From Mycolicibacterium rhodesiae (GTDB lineage Bacteria > Actinomycetota > Actinomycetes > Mycobacteriales > Mycobacteriaceae), in NCBI RefSeq assembly GCF_002086695.1, contig NZ_MVIH01000002.1, forward strand, positions 372,001 to 436,000: 64,000 nt of DNA, written 5' to 3'. The notes beneath the pieces were generated by a model. It was not told the DNA's origin, ran no database searches, and saw nothing but the letters and a program-made list of their open reading frames with translations. The translations under genes were made by a program, and so were the position numbers. How positions within the stretch are numbered: position 1 is the first letter of the stretch; every line of letters begins with the position of its first letter. Positions 27,164 to 34,297 of the stretch are shown here, in pieces.

Positions 27164-27469
27164 TCACCACACCGCGACGGGGACGCCCAAACACAGCAGC
27201 GTCAGGGCCAGCAGAAACCAGCCCGCACCCTGCCAGATCGGCCACGTGCCCTCGGCGCGCCAGACCCGATAGGTCTGGACCAAGGCGCCGACCCCGCCGG
27301 TGAACAGGATGACCGGCACCAGCACGCCCGCAATCCGCGAGTGCCACAGCAATGCCGCGGCCAGCGCCACACCGGCCACCGCCACGACCGCCACCACGTA
27401 GGTAACCGCGGCCCGGAAGGCCGCGGGATCGCGCCAGCGCTTCTCTACGTCGTTGCGGTTCATGTTCAT
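27164..27469 (-). CDS. small membrane protein, function unknown
   Basis: A 101-residue protein from ATG 27469, chosen for GGAAA six bases upstream; the longer frame has no site. A charged N-terminus (NRNDVEKRWRDPAAFR) precedes three predicted membrane helices (AVTYVVAVVAVAGVALAAAL, IAGVLVPVILFTGGVGALV, GAGWFLLALTLLCLGVPVAV). I do not recognise the family. It lies 25 bases upstream of nothing conserved and is divergent from the small acidic gene at 27546. Confidence 0.7.
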   Translation of the reverse strand: MNMNRNDVEKRWRDPAAFRAAVTYVVAVVAVAGVALAAALLWHSRIAGVLVPVILFTGGVGALVQTYRVWRAEGTWPIWQGAGWFLLALTLLCLGVPVAVW

Positions 27470-27545
27470 CGCATTTCCAGCGTAGGACGAGATAAACAAC
27501 GGTGCGAGCGGTTGGCGCCCCCAGTCCCGGGGTAGTCCGCCGACC

Positions 27546-27716
27546 ATGACGAACCCAACAGACGACCAGAGTGAAGAGGATGTCCAGGAGGACCCGAAGG
27601 TCGCCTCGTCGCGGGCGGGCAAGGACGGTGACGACGGCAGCTACGTCGGTGAGGCCGGCCCCGACGATTCTTTCGACGCCGGCGAGACCGGAGCCGAGGC
27701 GCGCAGCGAGGGCTGA
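27546..27716 (+). CDS. small acidic protein, 56 aa
   Basis: ATG 27546 to TGA 27716 encodes a 56-residue, highly acidic Asp/Glu/Gly/Ser-rich protein (TDDQSEEDVQEDP near the start, AGPDDSFDAGETGAEARSEG at the end). It is probably disordered. It sits in a 268-base gap where the plus strand has no other gene, keeps strong G/C third-position bias, and resembles small acidic proteins common in mycobacteria. There is no clear ribosome site. Function is unknown. Confidence 0.55.
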   Translation: MTNPTDDQSEEDVQEDPKVASSRAGKDGDDGSYVGEAGPDDSFDAGETGAEARSEG

Positions 27717-27737
27717 GGTTCGTGCAAGGATCGGTCC

Positions 27738-28238
27738 ATGCGTCTGCTGCTGTTGGCCGACACCCATATTCCGAAGCGTGCCCGCGATCTGCCCGTGCAG
27801 GTATGGCATGAGGTCGAGCAGTGCGATGTGGTCATTCACGCCGGCGACTGGGTCGAGGTGGGACTGCTCGACCAGTTGTCGGCACGCTCTCGCCGCTTGA
27901 TCGCATGCTGGGGCAACAACGACGGGCCCGAACTGCGCTCCCGGTTACCCGAGTGCGCCGACGTGACGTTGGACGGCCTGCGCTTCACCGTTGTGCACGA
28001 GACCGGGGCCGCGTCGGGTCGGGAAGCCCGGATGGCGCAGCAATATCCGCACACCGACGTTCTGGTGTTCGGCCACAGCCACATCCCGTGGGACACCACC
28101 GCGAAGACCGGCCTGCGGCTGCTGAATCCCGGCTCGCCGACCGACCGTCGTCGCCAGCCGTTCTGCACGTACATGACGGTGACCACCCGGTCGGGGAAGT
28201 TGACCGACGTGCAGCAGCACCGCATCGAGAAGACTTAG
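27738..28238 (+). CDS. YfcE/MJ0936-type metallophosphoesterase
   Basis: A 166-residue calcineurin-like phosphodiesterase. The metal-binding motifs are complete: LLLADTHI, VIHAGDWVE, CWGNNDG, VVHET and VFGHSHIPW. This size and order is that of the YfcE family, acting on phosphodiesters in vitro with unknown natural substrate. ATG 27738 follows AAGGA and is 21 bases after the small acidic gene. The stop codon lies inside the MarR operator at 28235-28255. Confidence 0.9.
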   Translation: MRLLLLADTHIPKRARDLPVQVWHEVEQCDVVIHAGDWVEVGLLDQLSARSRRLIACWGNNDGPELRSRLPECADVTLDGLRFTVVHETGAASGREARMAQQYPHTDVLVFGHSHIPWDTTAKTGLRLLNPGSPTDRRRQPFCTYMTVTTRSGKLTDVQQHRIEKT

Positions 28239-28255
28239 CTCTGAAACAGAGCTAA
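28235..28255. promoter_or_regulatory. MarR operator candidate, perfect palindrome
   Basis: TTAGCTCTG-AAA-CAGAGCTAA has perfect nine-base arms. It ends ten bases before the GTG of the MarR gene, and its right arm overlaps a TAACCT -10 candidate (28253-28258). Binding would block the marR-ABC operon. Confidence 0.75.
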
Positions 28256-28264
28256 CCTGTTTGC

Positions 28265-28711
28265 GTGACCCTGCGCACTGATCTCGTCGCCGAGATGTTC
28301 GGCACCGTCGGCCGGTTCCGGCGTACGGTCCGGCGAACCGGCGGCGCCTCCTTCGCCGGACTGACCGAATCGCAGGCCGAGCTGTTACGGCTGGTTGGCC
28401 GGCAGCCGGGGATCTCGGTCAGCGCAGCCGCCGCCGAGCTCGGGCTGGCCGCCAACTCCGCGTCCACGCTGGTGTCCAAGCTGTCATCCGATGGGCTGCT
28501 GACCCGGACCCCCGATCCCGGCGACCGCCGCGTCGGCCGCCTGACCCTCACTCCGCCGGCGCAGAAGCTCGCCGACGCCTCCCGGGCCGCGCGGCGAGCT
28601 GCACTGGCCAACGCCCTCGACCAACTCGACGACGACGACGCCCGAGCCCTGGCCGAGGGTATGCGGGTGCTCGCCGCCCTCACCGCCACACTGCAGGAGA
28701 AGCGAACATGA
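28265..28711 (+). CDS. MarR family regulator of the ABC exporter
   Basis: A 148-residue protein from GTG 28265, probably leaderless because the TAACCT -10 candidate ends seven bases upstream. The winged helix is ISVSAAAAELGLAANSASTLVSKL with the wing LLTRTPDPGDRRVGRLTLT, flanked by dimerisation helices. The adjacent perfect palindrome is its likely operator, and the following ABC genes, coupled by a four-base overlap, its likely targets. The inducer is unknown; substrates of the exporter are candidates. Confidence 0.92.
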   Translation: MTLRTDLVAEMFGTVGRFRRTVRRTGGASFAGLTESQAELLRLVGRQPGISVSAAAAELGLAANSASTLVSKLSSDGLLTRTPDPGDRRVGRLTLTPPAQKLADASRAARRAALANALDQLDDDDARALAEGMRVLAALTATLQEKRT

Positions 28712-29517
28712 CCGCGCCCGCAATCGACTGCCAGAACCTGACCCACCGCTACGGCGACTTCACCGCCGTCGACGACCTGACGTTGCAGGTACAACCCGGC
28801 GAGACGATGGGCTTACTGGGCCCCAACGGAGCAGGCAAGACCACTGTCGTTCGGGTGTTGACCACGTTGACTCCGGTTCAGCACGGTCAGGTCCACATCT
28901 TCGGGCTCGACTCGCGACGCGACACCATGGACATCCGATACAACCTCGGCTATGTCCCCCAACAGCTTTCAATTGAACCCGCGCTGACCGGCAGGCAGAA
29001 CGTGGAATGGTTCGCCCGGCTCTACGACGTCCCGCGCGCGGTGCGCAAGCGGCGGGTCGACGAGGCGCTGGCGGCGATGCAACTGGTCGACGTCGCCGAC
29101 CGGCTGGCCAACACCTACTCCGGGGGCATGGTCCGCAGGCTCGAGCTGGCCCAGGCCCTGGTGAACCAGCCATCGCTGCTGATTCTCGACGAACCCACCG
29201 TGGGCCTGGATCCTATTGCCCGCGACAGTGTTTGGGATCAGGTCCAGAGCATGCAACAGGAGTTCGGCATGACGGTCCTGCTGACCACCCACTACATGGA
29301 AGAAGCCGACGTGCTCTGCGATCGGGTGGCGCTGATGCATCACGGCCGGCTACGGGCGGTGGGCACACCGGCCGAACTCAAGACGAAAGTCGGCCCGCAG
29401 GCATCCCTGGAAGATGTGTTCCGGCATTACGCCGGATCCGGGCTCGATGATGCTGTCGAGCACAACGGCCTCGGCGGGATCCGGGCCGGACGGAAGGCGG
29501 CCCGCAATGCCGGTTGA
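28708..29517 (+). CDS. ABC exporter ATP-binding protein (DrrA/NatA type)
   Basis: A 269-residue ATPase. Walker A GPNGAGKTT, Q-loop VPQQLS, signature YSGGMVRRLELAQ, Walker B LLILDEPTVGLDP and the H-loop TTHYME are all intact. The C-terminal region after ASLEDVF is the short tail of the daunorubicin-type (DrrA) subfamily. ATG 28708 overlaps the MarR stop by four bases, and the permease start lies inside this gene's end. Together they form a two-component exporter for a drug or lipid. Confidence 0.93.
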   Translation: MTAPAIDCQNLTHRYGDFTAVDDLTLQVQPGETMGLLGPNGAGKTTVVRVLTTLTPVQHGQVHIFGLDSRRDTMDIRYNLGYVPQQLSIEPALTGRQNVEWFARLYDVPRAVRKRRVDEALAAMQLVDVADRLANTYSGGMVRRLELAQALVNQPSLLILDEPTVGLDPIARDSVWDQVQSMQQEFGMTVLLTTHYMEEADVLCDRVALMHHGRLRAVGTPAELKTKVGPQASLEDVFRHYAGSGLDDAVEHNGLGGIRAGRKAARNAG

Positions 29518-30331
29518 TTCCACGGCCGGCACCCGGCTGCTGCGGGCGCCCCGCGGCTGGCGGCGGGTGCCCAGCATGGCCGCCCGGATGCAGACCTTCG
29601 CCTGGGTCGAGTTGCAGAAGCTGCGTCACGACCGCACCGAGCTGCTGACCCGCACAGTGCAGCCGGCGTTGTGGCTGTTGATCTTCGGGACCACGTTCAA
29701 CCGGCTGCACGTCATCGACACCGGTTCGGTGCCATATCTGGAATTCCTGGCGCCGGGGATCATCGCGCAGTCGGCGCTGTTCATCTCGATCTTCTACGGC
29801 ATCCAGATCATCTGGGATCGCGACGCCGGCATCCTGGCCAAGCTGATGGTGACCCCGGCGCCCGCATCGGCGTTGGTGACGGGTAAGGCGTTCGCCGCGG
29901 GAGTGCGGTCGGTCGCGCAGGTGATCGGGGTGCTGGTCTTGGCCTACCTCATGGGCATTGGGATGACGCACAACCCGCTGCGCATCGTGGCGGCGATGGG
30001 CGTGGTGATGCTCGGGTCGGCGTTCTTCGCCTGTCTGTCGATGACGCTGGCCGGGCTGGTACGCAACCGGGACCGGCTGATGGGCATCGGGCAGGCCATC
30101 ACCATGCCCCTGTTCTTCGCCTCGAACGCCTTGTATCCGGTGGCGGTGATGCCGGAGTGGCTGCGCTGGCTGTCTCGGGTGAATCCGCTGTCCTACGAAG
30201 TGGATTCACTTCGGCTACTGCTGGTGGGCATCCCGTCGCCGCATCCGTGGCTCGATCTCGGCGTGCTCGCGCTGGCGGCAGTGGTCGGCATCGGGGCGGC
30301 GTCGGCACTGCTGCGCAGGCTAGTGCGGTAG
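29507..30331 (+). CDS. ABC-2 type exporter permease
   Basis: About 274 residues from ATG 29507, overlapping the ATPase gene by eleven bases; an internal Met at 29576 is an alternative start. Six membrane spans follow the cytoplasmic N-terminus FAWVELQKLRHDRTELLTRT. The ABC-2 signature region LTLAGLVRNRDRLMGIGQAITMP and the NPLSYEVDSLR motif near the C-terminus place it in the DrrB/NodJ family. It partners the preceding ATPase. The last twelve bases overlap the convergent nitroreductase gene. Confidence 0.92.
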   Translation: MPVDSTAGTRLLRAPRGWRRVPSMAARMQTFAWVELQKLRHDRTELLTRTVQPALWLLIFGTTFNRLHVIDTGSVPYLEFLAPGIIAQSALFISIFYGIQIIWDRDAGILAKLMVTPAPASALVTGKAFAAGVRSVAQVIGVLVLAYLMGIGMTHNPLRIVAAMGVVMLGSAFFACLSMTLAGLVRNRDRLMGIGQAITMPLFFASNALYPVAVMPEWLRWLSRVNPLSYEVDSLRLLLVGIPSPHPWLDLGVLALAAVVGIGAASALLRRLVR

Positions 30332-30766
30332 CTCGTCGAACCGAAACACCGCGAGTGTGCCTGCCAATGCTTCGAATTCGTCGGGAGTGCCGTTGCGCAC
30401 CAGACCCGACCGCTTGGCGAACATCACGCCGACCGGCACTTGTTCGGGGAACGCCCGCAGCACAGGTCTGGCCTCCTCGATGCCGAGTTCGACGATCGTG
30501 ACCCGTCGAGATCGCCGTCCGCGGCTCAATGTTCCGGCGCCGGCCGCCTTGGCGTTGCGCGCCCAGTCCGCCCCCGGATAGCCGGCGACGGTGTACAGCC
30601 CGCCTTCGTATTCGAACGGAGTCATCGGAGTGCTGCGCGGCTTTCCCGATTTTCGGCCGGGCACGGTCAGCACGTAGGCGGGTCCGGTGTGCAGCCCGAG
30701 CTTCTGCACGGCCATCATGAAGCGGTTCATCGGTTTGAGCCAGCGCGGTGGTTGTGGGGTGGTCAT
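30320..30766 (-). CDS. F420-dependent nitroreductase/quinone reductase family protein (Ddn-like)
   Basis: A 148-residue split-barrel protein. The PGRKSGKPRSTPM segment (phosphate/F420 contact), GGLYTVAGYPGADWARNAKA and the C-terminal VFRFDELP are typical of the DUF385/Ddn family, many of which use cofactor F420 to reduce quinones or nitro compounds. ATG 30766 overlaps the stop of the NmrA gene by four bases, so it belongs to the operon read from the sigma-dependent promoter at 31642-31668. The true substrate is unknown. Confidence 0.88.
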   Translation of the reverse strand: MTTPQPPRWLKPMNRFMMAVQKLGLHTGPAYVLTVPGRKSGKPRSTPMTPFEYEGGLYTVAGYPGADWARNAKAAGAGTLSRGRRSRRVTIVELGIEEARPVLRAFPEQVPVGVMFAKRSGLVRNGTPDEFEALAGTLAVFRFDELPH

Positions 30767-31608
30767 GACATCTCCTCGGTGAACAGTGCGGTGTGGTCGT
30801 GCACCCAGTGCGCGAACGGGGTCGCGGGGCGGCCCAGGATCTTCTCGACGTCATGGGTGACCAAGGCCGGTGACGTCGCGGTCGCGGCGAGCAGGGCGAT
30901 GTAGGCGTCGGCGAATTCCGCGGAGAACCCGTTGTCGATGAACCGGGCTCGCACGAACTCGGCAGGCACTTCCTGATAGCGCAGCGGCCGGTGCAGGGCC
31001 GCGCCGACGATCTCGACGAGCTCGGCGTTGGTCAGCGACTGCGGTCCGGTCAACGGAACCCGCTGCCCATCAAGCTCATCGGTCAGCACCGCACGGGCCG
31101 CTACCGCCGCGATATCGGCTTCGGCGATCGGCGCTGTGGACGCCGTGGCATACGGCCCGGCGACGAGATCACCGGACCGGATCTGCGCCGTCCACATCCC
31201 CGGAAAGTTCGTCGCGAACACCGTCGGACGCAGACTGACCCACGGCACACCGGATCCGGCGGCGAGTTGCTCGCACTCCCGGTTGCGGTCGCCGCGGTAC
31301 CGCGACGGTTGCCGATCGTCGGCATCGTCGGCGTTGATAGCCGACAGCGCCACCAGCTTGCCGATGCCGCGGCGGTGCGCCGACGACACCACATCGGCCA
31401 GTGTGGACCCGAGCGCGCGGGAATTGAGGAACACCGCCGAGGCACCCTTACACGCCTCCGTCGTGTCGGGCATCTGTTCGACCCCGGGCGGCAACCCGGC
31501 CTGGCCGGGGCGACGGGTCACCGCACGCACGCGGGCGCCTGCCTTGAGTAAGTGTTCGACGAGCGGCCGGCCCACGTTGCCGGTCGCTCCGGTTACCACG
31601 ACGATCAT
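30763..31608 (-). CDS. NmrA-like NAD(P)-binding oxidoreductase/epimerase
   Basis: A 281-residue atypical SDR. The Rossmann motif VVTGATGNVGRPL opens the protein; LVALSAINADD follows, and no classical YxxxK is present, as in NmrA/quinone-oxidoreductase-2-like proteins. ATG 31608 has AAAGGA seven bases upstream. It is divergent from the ECF sigma factor and its promoter fits the ECF41 consensus. Oxidoreductases or epimerases of this kind are among the usual gene partners of ECF41 sigma factors. Confidence 0.88.
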   Translation of the reverse strand: MIVVVTGATGNVGRPLVEHLLKAGARVRAVTRRPGQAGLPPGVEQMPDTTEACKGASAVFLNSRALGSTLADVVSSAHRRGIGKLVALSAINADDADDRQPSRYRGDRNRECEQLAAGSGVPWVSLRPTVFATNFPGMWTAQIRSGDLVAGPYATASTAPIAEADIAAVAARAVLTDELDGQRVPLTGPQSLTNAELVEIVGAALHRPLRYQEVPAEFVRARFIDNGFSAEFADAYIALLAATATSPALVTHDVEKILGRPATPFAHWVHDHTALFTEEMS

Positions 31609-31641
31609 GTCGAGTCCTTTCTTCTGTGGGTTACAGACAAG

Positions 31642-31668
31642 GACGGGATAAGTAGCGCAAAAGTGACA
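31642..31668 (-). promoter_or_regulatory. ECF41-like promoter of the NmrA-nitroreductase operon
   Basis: On the minus strand TGTCAC (31668-31663) and CGTC (31645-31642) are separated by 17 bases, equal to TGTCACn-N16-CGTC, the spacing I recall for ECF41 promoters (TGTCACA-N16-CGTC). The predicted start of transcription, near 31635, leaves a short leader with the ribosome site before ATG 31608. Confidence 0.65.
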
Positions 31669-31713
31669 CCGCACAGCGGTAACTTCTGAGCATGCCGATT
31701 CGTCGTCTATGAC

Positions 31714-32586
31714 ATGAGCGATCCTGTTGCGGGCCTGCTGCACGCCCACCGCCCGTACCTGGTCAACCTCGCCTACCAGATGGTCGGCGACGTCGGCGAT
31801 GCGGAAGACATTGTGCAGGAGGCATTCCTGCGGCTGTCACAGACCGATCTGGACGGCATCGATGACCCGCGTGGCTGGCTCACGGTGGTCAGCAGCAGAC
31901 TCTGTCTCGACCACGTTCGGTCGGCCCGGCACCGGCGGGTGACCACCACCGAACCCGAGCGGATGGAACGCCACACACCGCTGCACCACACCGCGATGTC
32001 CGACCCGGGTGAGCGGGTGACTCTCGATGACGAGGTGCACGATGCGCTGTTCGAGGTGCTGGGCAGGCTCACTCCGCCCGAGCGGGTGGCGTTCGTTCTG
32101 CACGACGTGTTCCGGGTGCCGTTCGACGACATCGCCGAGACGGTCGGGCGTCCCGCCGCGACGTGCCGTCAACTCGCCCGCCGGGCACGGATCAAAATCC
32201 ACGCCGCCGCCCCGGTCGCTGCCGCGGTCGACGACACCGAACATCACCTGGTCACCGAGCGGTTCATCGCCGCCTGCGCGGGCGGCGACCTGGCGGCCCT
32301 GACCGAGGTTCTGGCACCCGACGTGTGGGGCTCCGGCACGATCCTTGCCGATCCGGCGCCTCCGCCGCAGGTGAACCACGGCCGGCAGGCTGTCGGGGTG
32401 AACCTGCTGCGCTACCTCACCGGCGCGACGCTGGTCAGCGGTCCGGTCGGTCGCCCCGTCGTGCTGGCATTCAGCGAGCGACGGCTGTTCGCCGTCGTCG
32501 TCCTCACCGTCCGCGATGGATTGGTCGCCAAGATCGAGGCGACGGCCGATCCGTCGGCGCGCGTCACTCCGTCAAACGGCGGCTGA
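31714..32586 (+). CDS. ECF sigma factor with SnoaL-like C-terminal domain (ECF41/SigI-SigJ type)
   Basis: A 290-residue sigma factor, the length of M. tuberculosis SigI and near that of SigJ. Region 2 is HRPYLVNLAYQMVGDVGDAEDIVQ (split across helices), followed by LDGIDDPRGWLTVVSSRLCLDHVRS; region 4 is LTPPERVAFVLHDVFRVPF and ETVGRPAATCRQLARRAR. Residues ~175-290 form a SnoaL-like domain (ERFIAACAGGDLAALTEVLAPDV), which in ECF41 factors controls activity in place of an anti-sigma factor. The usual DGGGK motif of that domain reads PAPPPQVNHG here, so regulation may differ. It overlaps the convergent recD by 23 bases. Confidence 0.9.
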   Translation: MSDPVAGLLHAHRPYLVNLAYQMVGDVGDAEDIVQEAFLRLSQTDLDGIDDPRGWLTVVSSRLCLDHVRSARHRRVTTTEPERMERHTPLHHTAMSDPGERVTLDDEVHDALFEVLGRLTPPERVAFVLHDVFRVPFDDIAETVGRPAATCRQLARRARIKIHAAAPVAAAVDDTEHHLVTERFIAACAGGDLAALTEVLAPDVWGSGTILADPAPPPQVNHGRQAVGVNLLRYLTGATLVSGPVGRPVVLAFSERRLFAVVVLTVRDGLVAKIEATADPSARVTPSNGG

Positions 32587-34297
32587 GCCCGCTCGCCCGC
32601 GCCGCCCGTCGACCCACCGCGGCGCGCAGCTGCTCGGCGGAGCCCACCACTCGCACCTTCGTCTTGGCCCGAGTCACCGCGGTGTACAACAACTCCCGGC
32701 TCAGCAATCGCGAATCCGTCGGCGGCAGAAGCACCGTCACCTCCTCGACCTGACTGCCCTGACTCTTGTGGATCGTCATCGCATGCATGGTCTCGATGTC
32801 GGCCAGCCGGCTGGTGGCGAACTCGGTGGTGCCGTCGGCCCCCGCCATCGAAACCCGCAGCACCCCGTCGCGCAGCACGGTCACCCCGATGTCACCGTTG
32901 TAGAGCCGCAGTCCGTAGTCGTTGGCGGTCACCAGCACCGGCCTGCCGGCGTACCACGAAGCCCATTGGGGCGCATCGGTTTCCTCGGTCAGCCACCGCT
33001 CGACCTGGCGATTCCAGTACGTCACCCCGTGTGGCCCGTGCCGGTGAGCACACAACAGCCGGTGCTCCTCAAGGGCGGCCAGCGCTCCCTGCCCATTGCC
33101 GAGCACCGCTGCCTCGCGCAGCCGGATCGCATGCGGAACCAGCACCTGACGAAGTGCCGCGGTGGGCTCTTCGGTGTCGATCCATTCGATGTGCTCACCA
33201 CCGGCATTCAGGACGTCGACCGCGCGGTTGGCCTCGCCGACCCGGATCGCCAGCGCCAGCGCCCCGATCGATGCGCCGAACCGGTGCGACGTGATCAGCT
33301 TGGCCACCGGCGTATCGCCGCGCGCGCTGAGCCCCTCCACCAGATCGGCCAGCACCGCACCGGCGTCCACCGAGGCCAGCTGGTCGGGGTCGCCCACGAG
33401 CAGCAGCCGCGAATCCGGCCGGACCGCCTCGAGCAGACGCGCCATCATGGTCAGAGACACCATCGACGTCTCGTCCACGACGATCACGTCGTGCGGCAGC
33501 CGGTTCTCCCGGTGATGCCGGAACCGTGCCGAGGTCCTCGGTAGTGGACCCAGCAGCCGGTGCAGCGTGGTCGCGCGCAGCCCCGTCAGCCGGTCGCGAT
33601 CAGCGGGCGTCAGTTCGTCGACCTCAGCCTGCACCGCCTCCTGCAGCCGGGCGGCCGCCTTGCCCGTCGGCGCGGCCAGTGCGATGCGCAGCCCCGGTGT
33701 GCCGTCCAGCTCCGCCTGCTCGGCCAGCAGCGCCAGCAGCCTCGCCACGGTCGTGGTCTTGCCGGTGCCCGGCCCGCCGGTCAGCACCGTGAGCCCCCGG
33801 GCCAGGGCGACCTCCGCGACGCGGCGTTGTTCGTCGTATCCCGCAGGGAAAAGCCGGGCGATGTCGGGTAATCGACGCTGGGGCCGGGGGGCGGTCAGCG
33901 CCAGCACATCGGTGGCGACCTGGCGCTCCTCCAGCCAGTACCGGTCGAAGTACAGCAGGTCTTCGTCGAGGTGCAACACCGCCGGTGAGCGCAGCAGTGG
34001 GCTGGCCGCGACGGCCGCCAGCCACTCCCCCGGCTCCGGCCACGGCAAGTCCTCGATGTCGACCTGCTCCTGCACCGCCGCGAGTTGCACGCACACCGAT
34101 CCGCCGCGCACCGCACGCACCACGAACGCGATCGCCAGCGCAACCCGCTCGTCGGGCTCCTTGCCCAGCGTCGTCAGCCGTTGGGCGACAAGGACATCGG
34201 ACGCTTCGATCGCGCCCGCTTCGTTGAACACCCGCAGCAGACCGGTGGCGCCGGCACACATCCGCCAGTCTGCGGCGTCGGTCACCTCGACGGTCAT
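32564..34297 (-). CDS. recD: exodeoxyribonuclease V subunit alpha RecD
   Basis: A 577-residue SF1B helicase, the 5'-3' motor of RecBCD. ATG 34297 gives the expected length; the frame upstream is a shadow of recB. Helicase motif I is LTGGPGTGKTTTVARLLAL, motif II IVVDETSMVS, motif III LLLVGDPDQLASVDAGAVL, and motifs V/VI occur in AMTIHKSQGSQ and LYTAVTRAKTKV. It overlaps recB by four bases, keeping the recC-recB-recD order of M. tuberculosis. In mycobacteria this complex mainly serves single-strand annealing, AdnAB doing most end resection. Confidence 0.96.
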   Translation of the reverse strand: MTVEVTDAADWRMCAGATGLLRVFNEAGAIEASDVLVAQRLTTLGKEPDERVALAIAFVVRAVRGGSVCVQLAAVQEQVDIEDLPWPEPGEWLAAVAASPLLRSPAVLHLDEDLLYFDRYWLEERQVATDVLALTAPRPQRRLPDIARLFPAGYDEQRRVAEVALARGLTVLTGGPGTGKTTTVARLLALLAEQAELDGTPGLRIALAAPTGKAAARLQEAVQAEVDELTPADRDRLTGLRATTLHRLLGPLPRTSARFRHHRENRLPHDVIVVDETSMVSLTMMARLLEAVRPDSRLLLVGDPDQLASVDAGAVLADLVEGLSARGDTPVAKLITSHRFGASIGALALAIRVGEANRAVDVLNAGGEHIEWIDTEEPTAALRQVLVPHAIRLREAAVLGNGQGALAALEEHRLLCAHRHGPHGVTYWNRQVERWLTEETDAPQWASWYAGRPVLVTANDYGLRLYNGDIGVTVLRDGVLRVSMAGADGTTEFATSRLADIETMHAMTIHKSQGSQVEEVTVLLPPTDSRLLSRELLYTAVTRAKTKVRVVGSAEQLRAAVGRRAARASGLSRRLTE

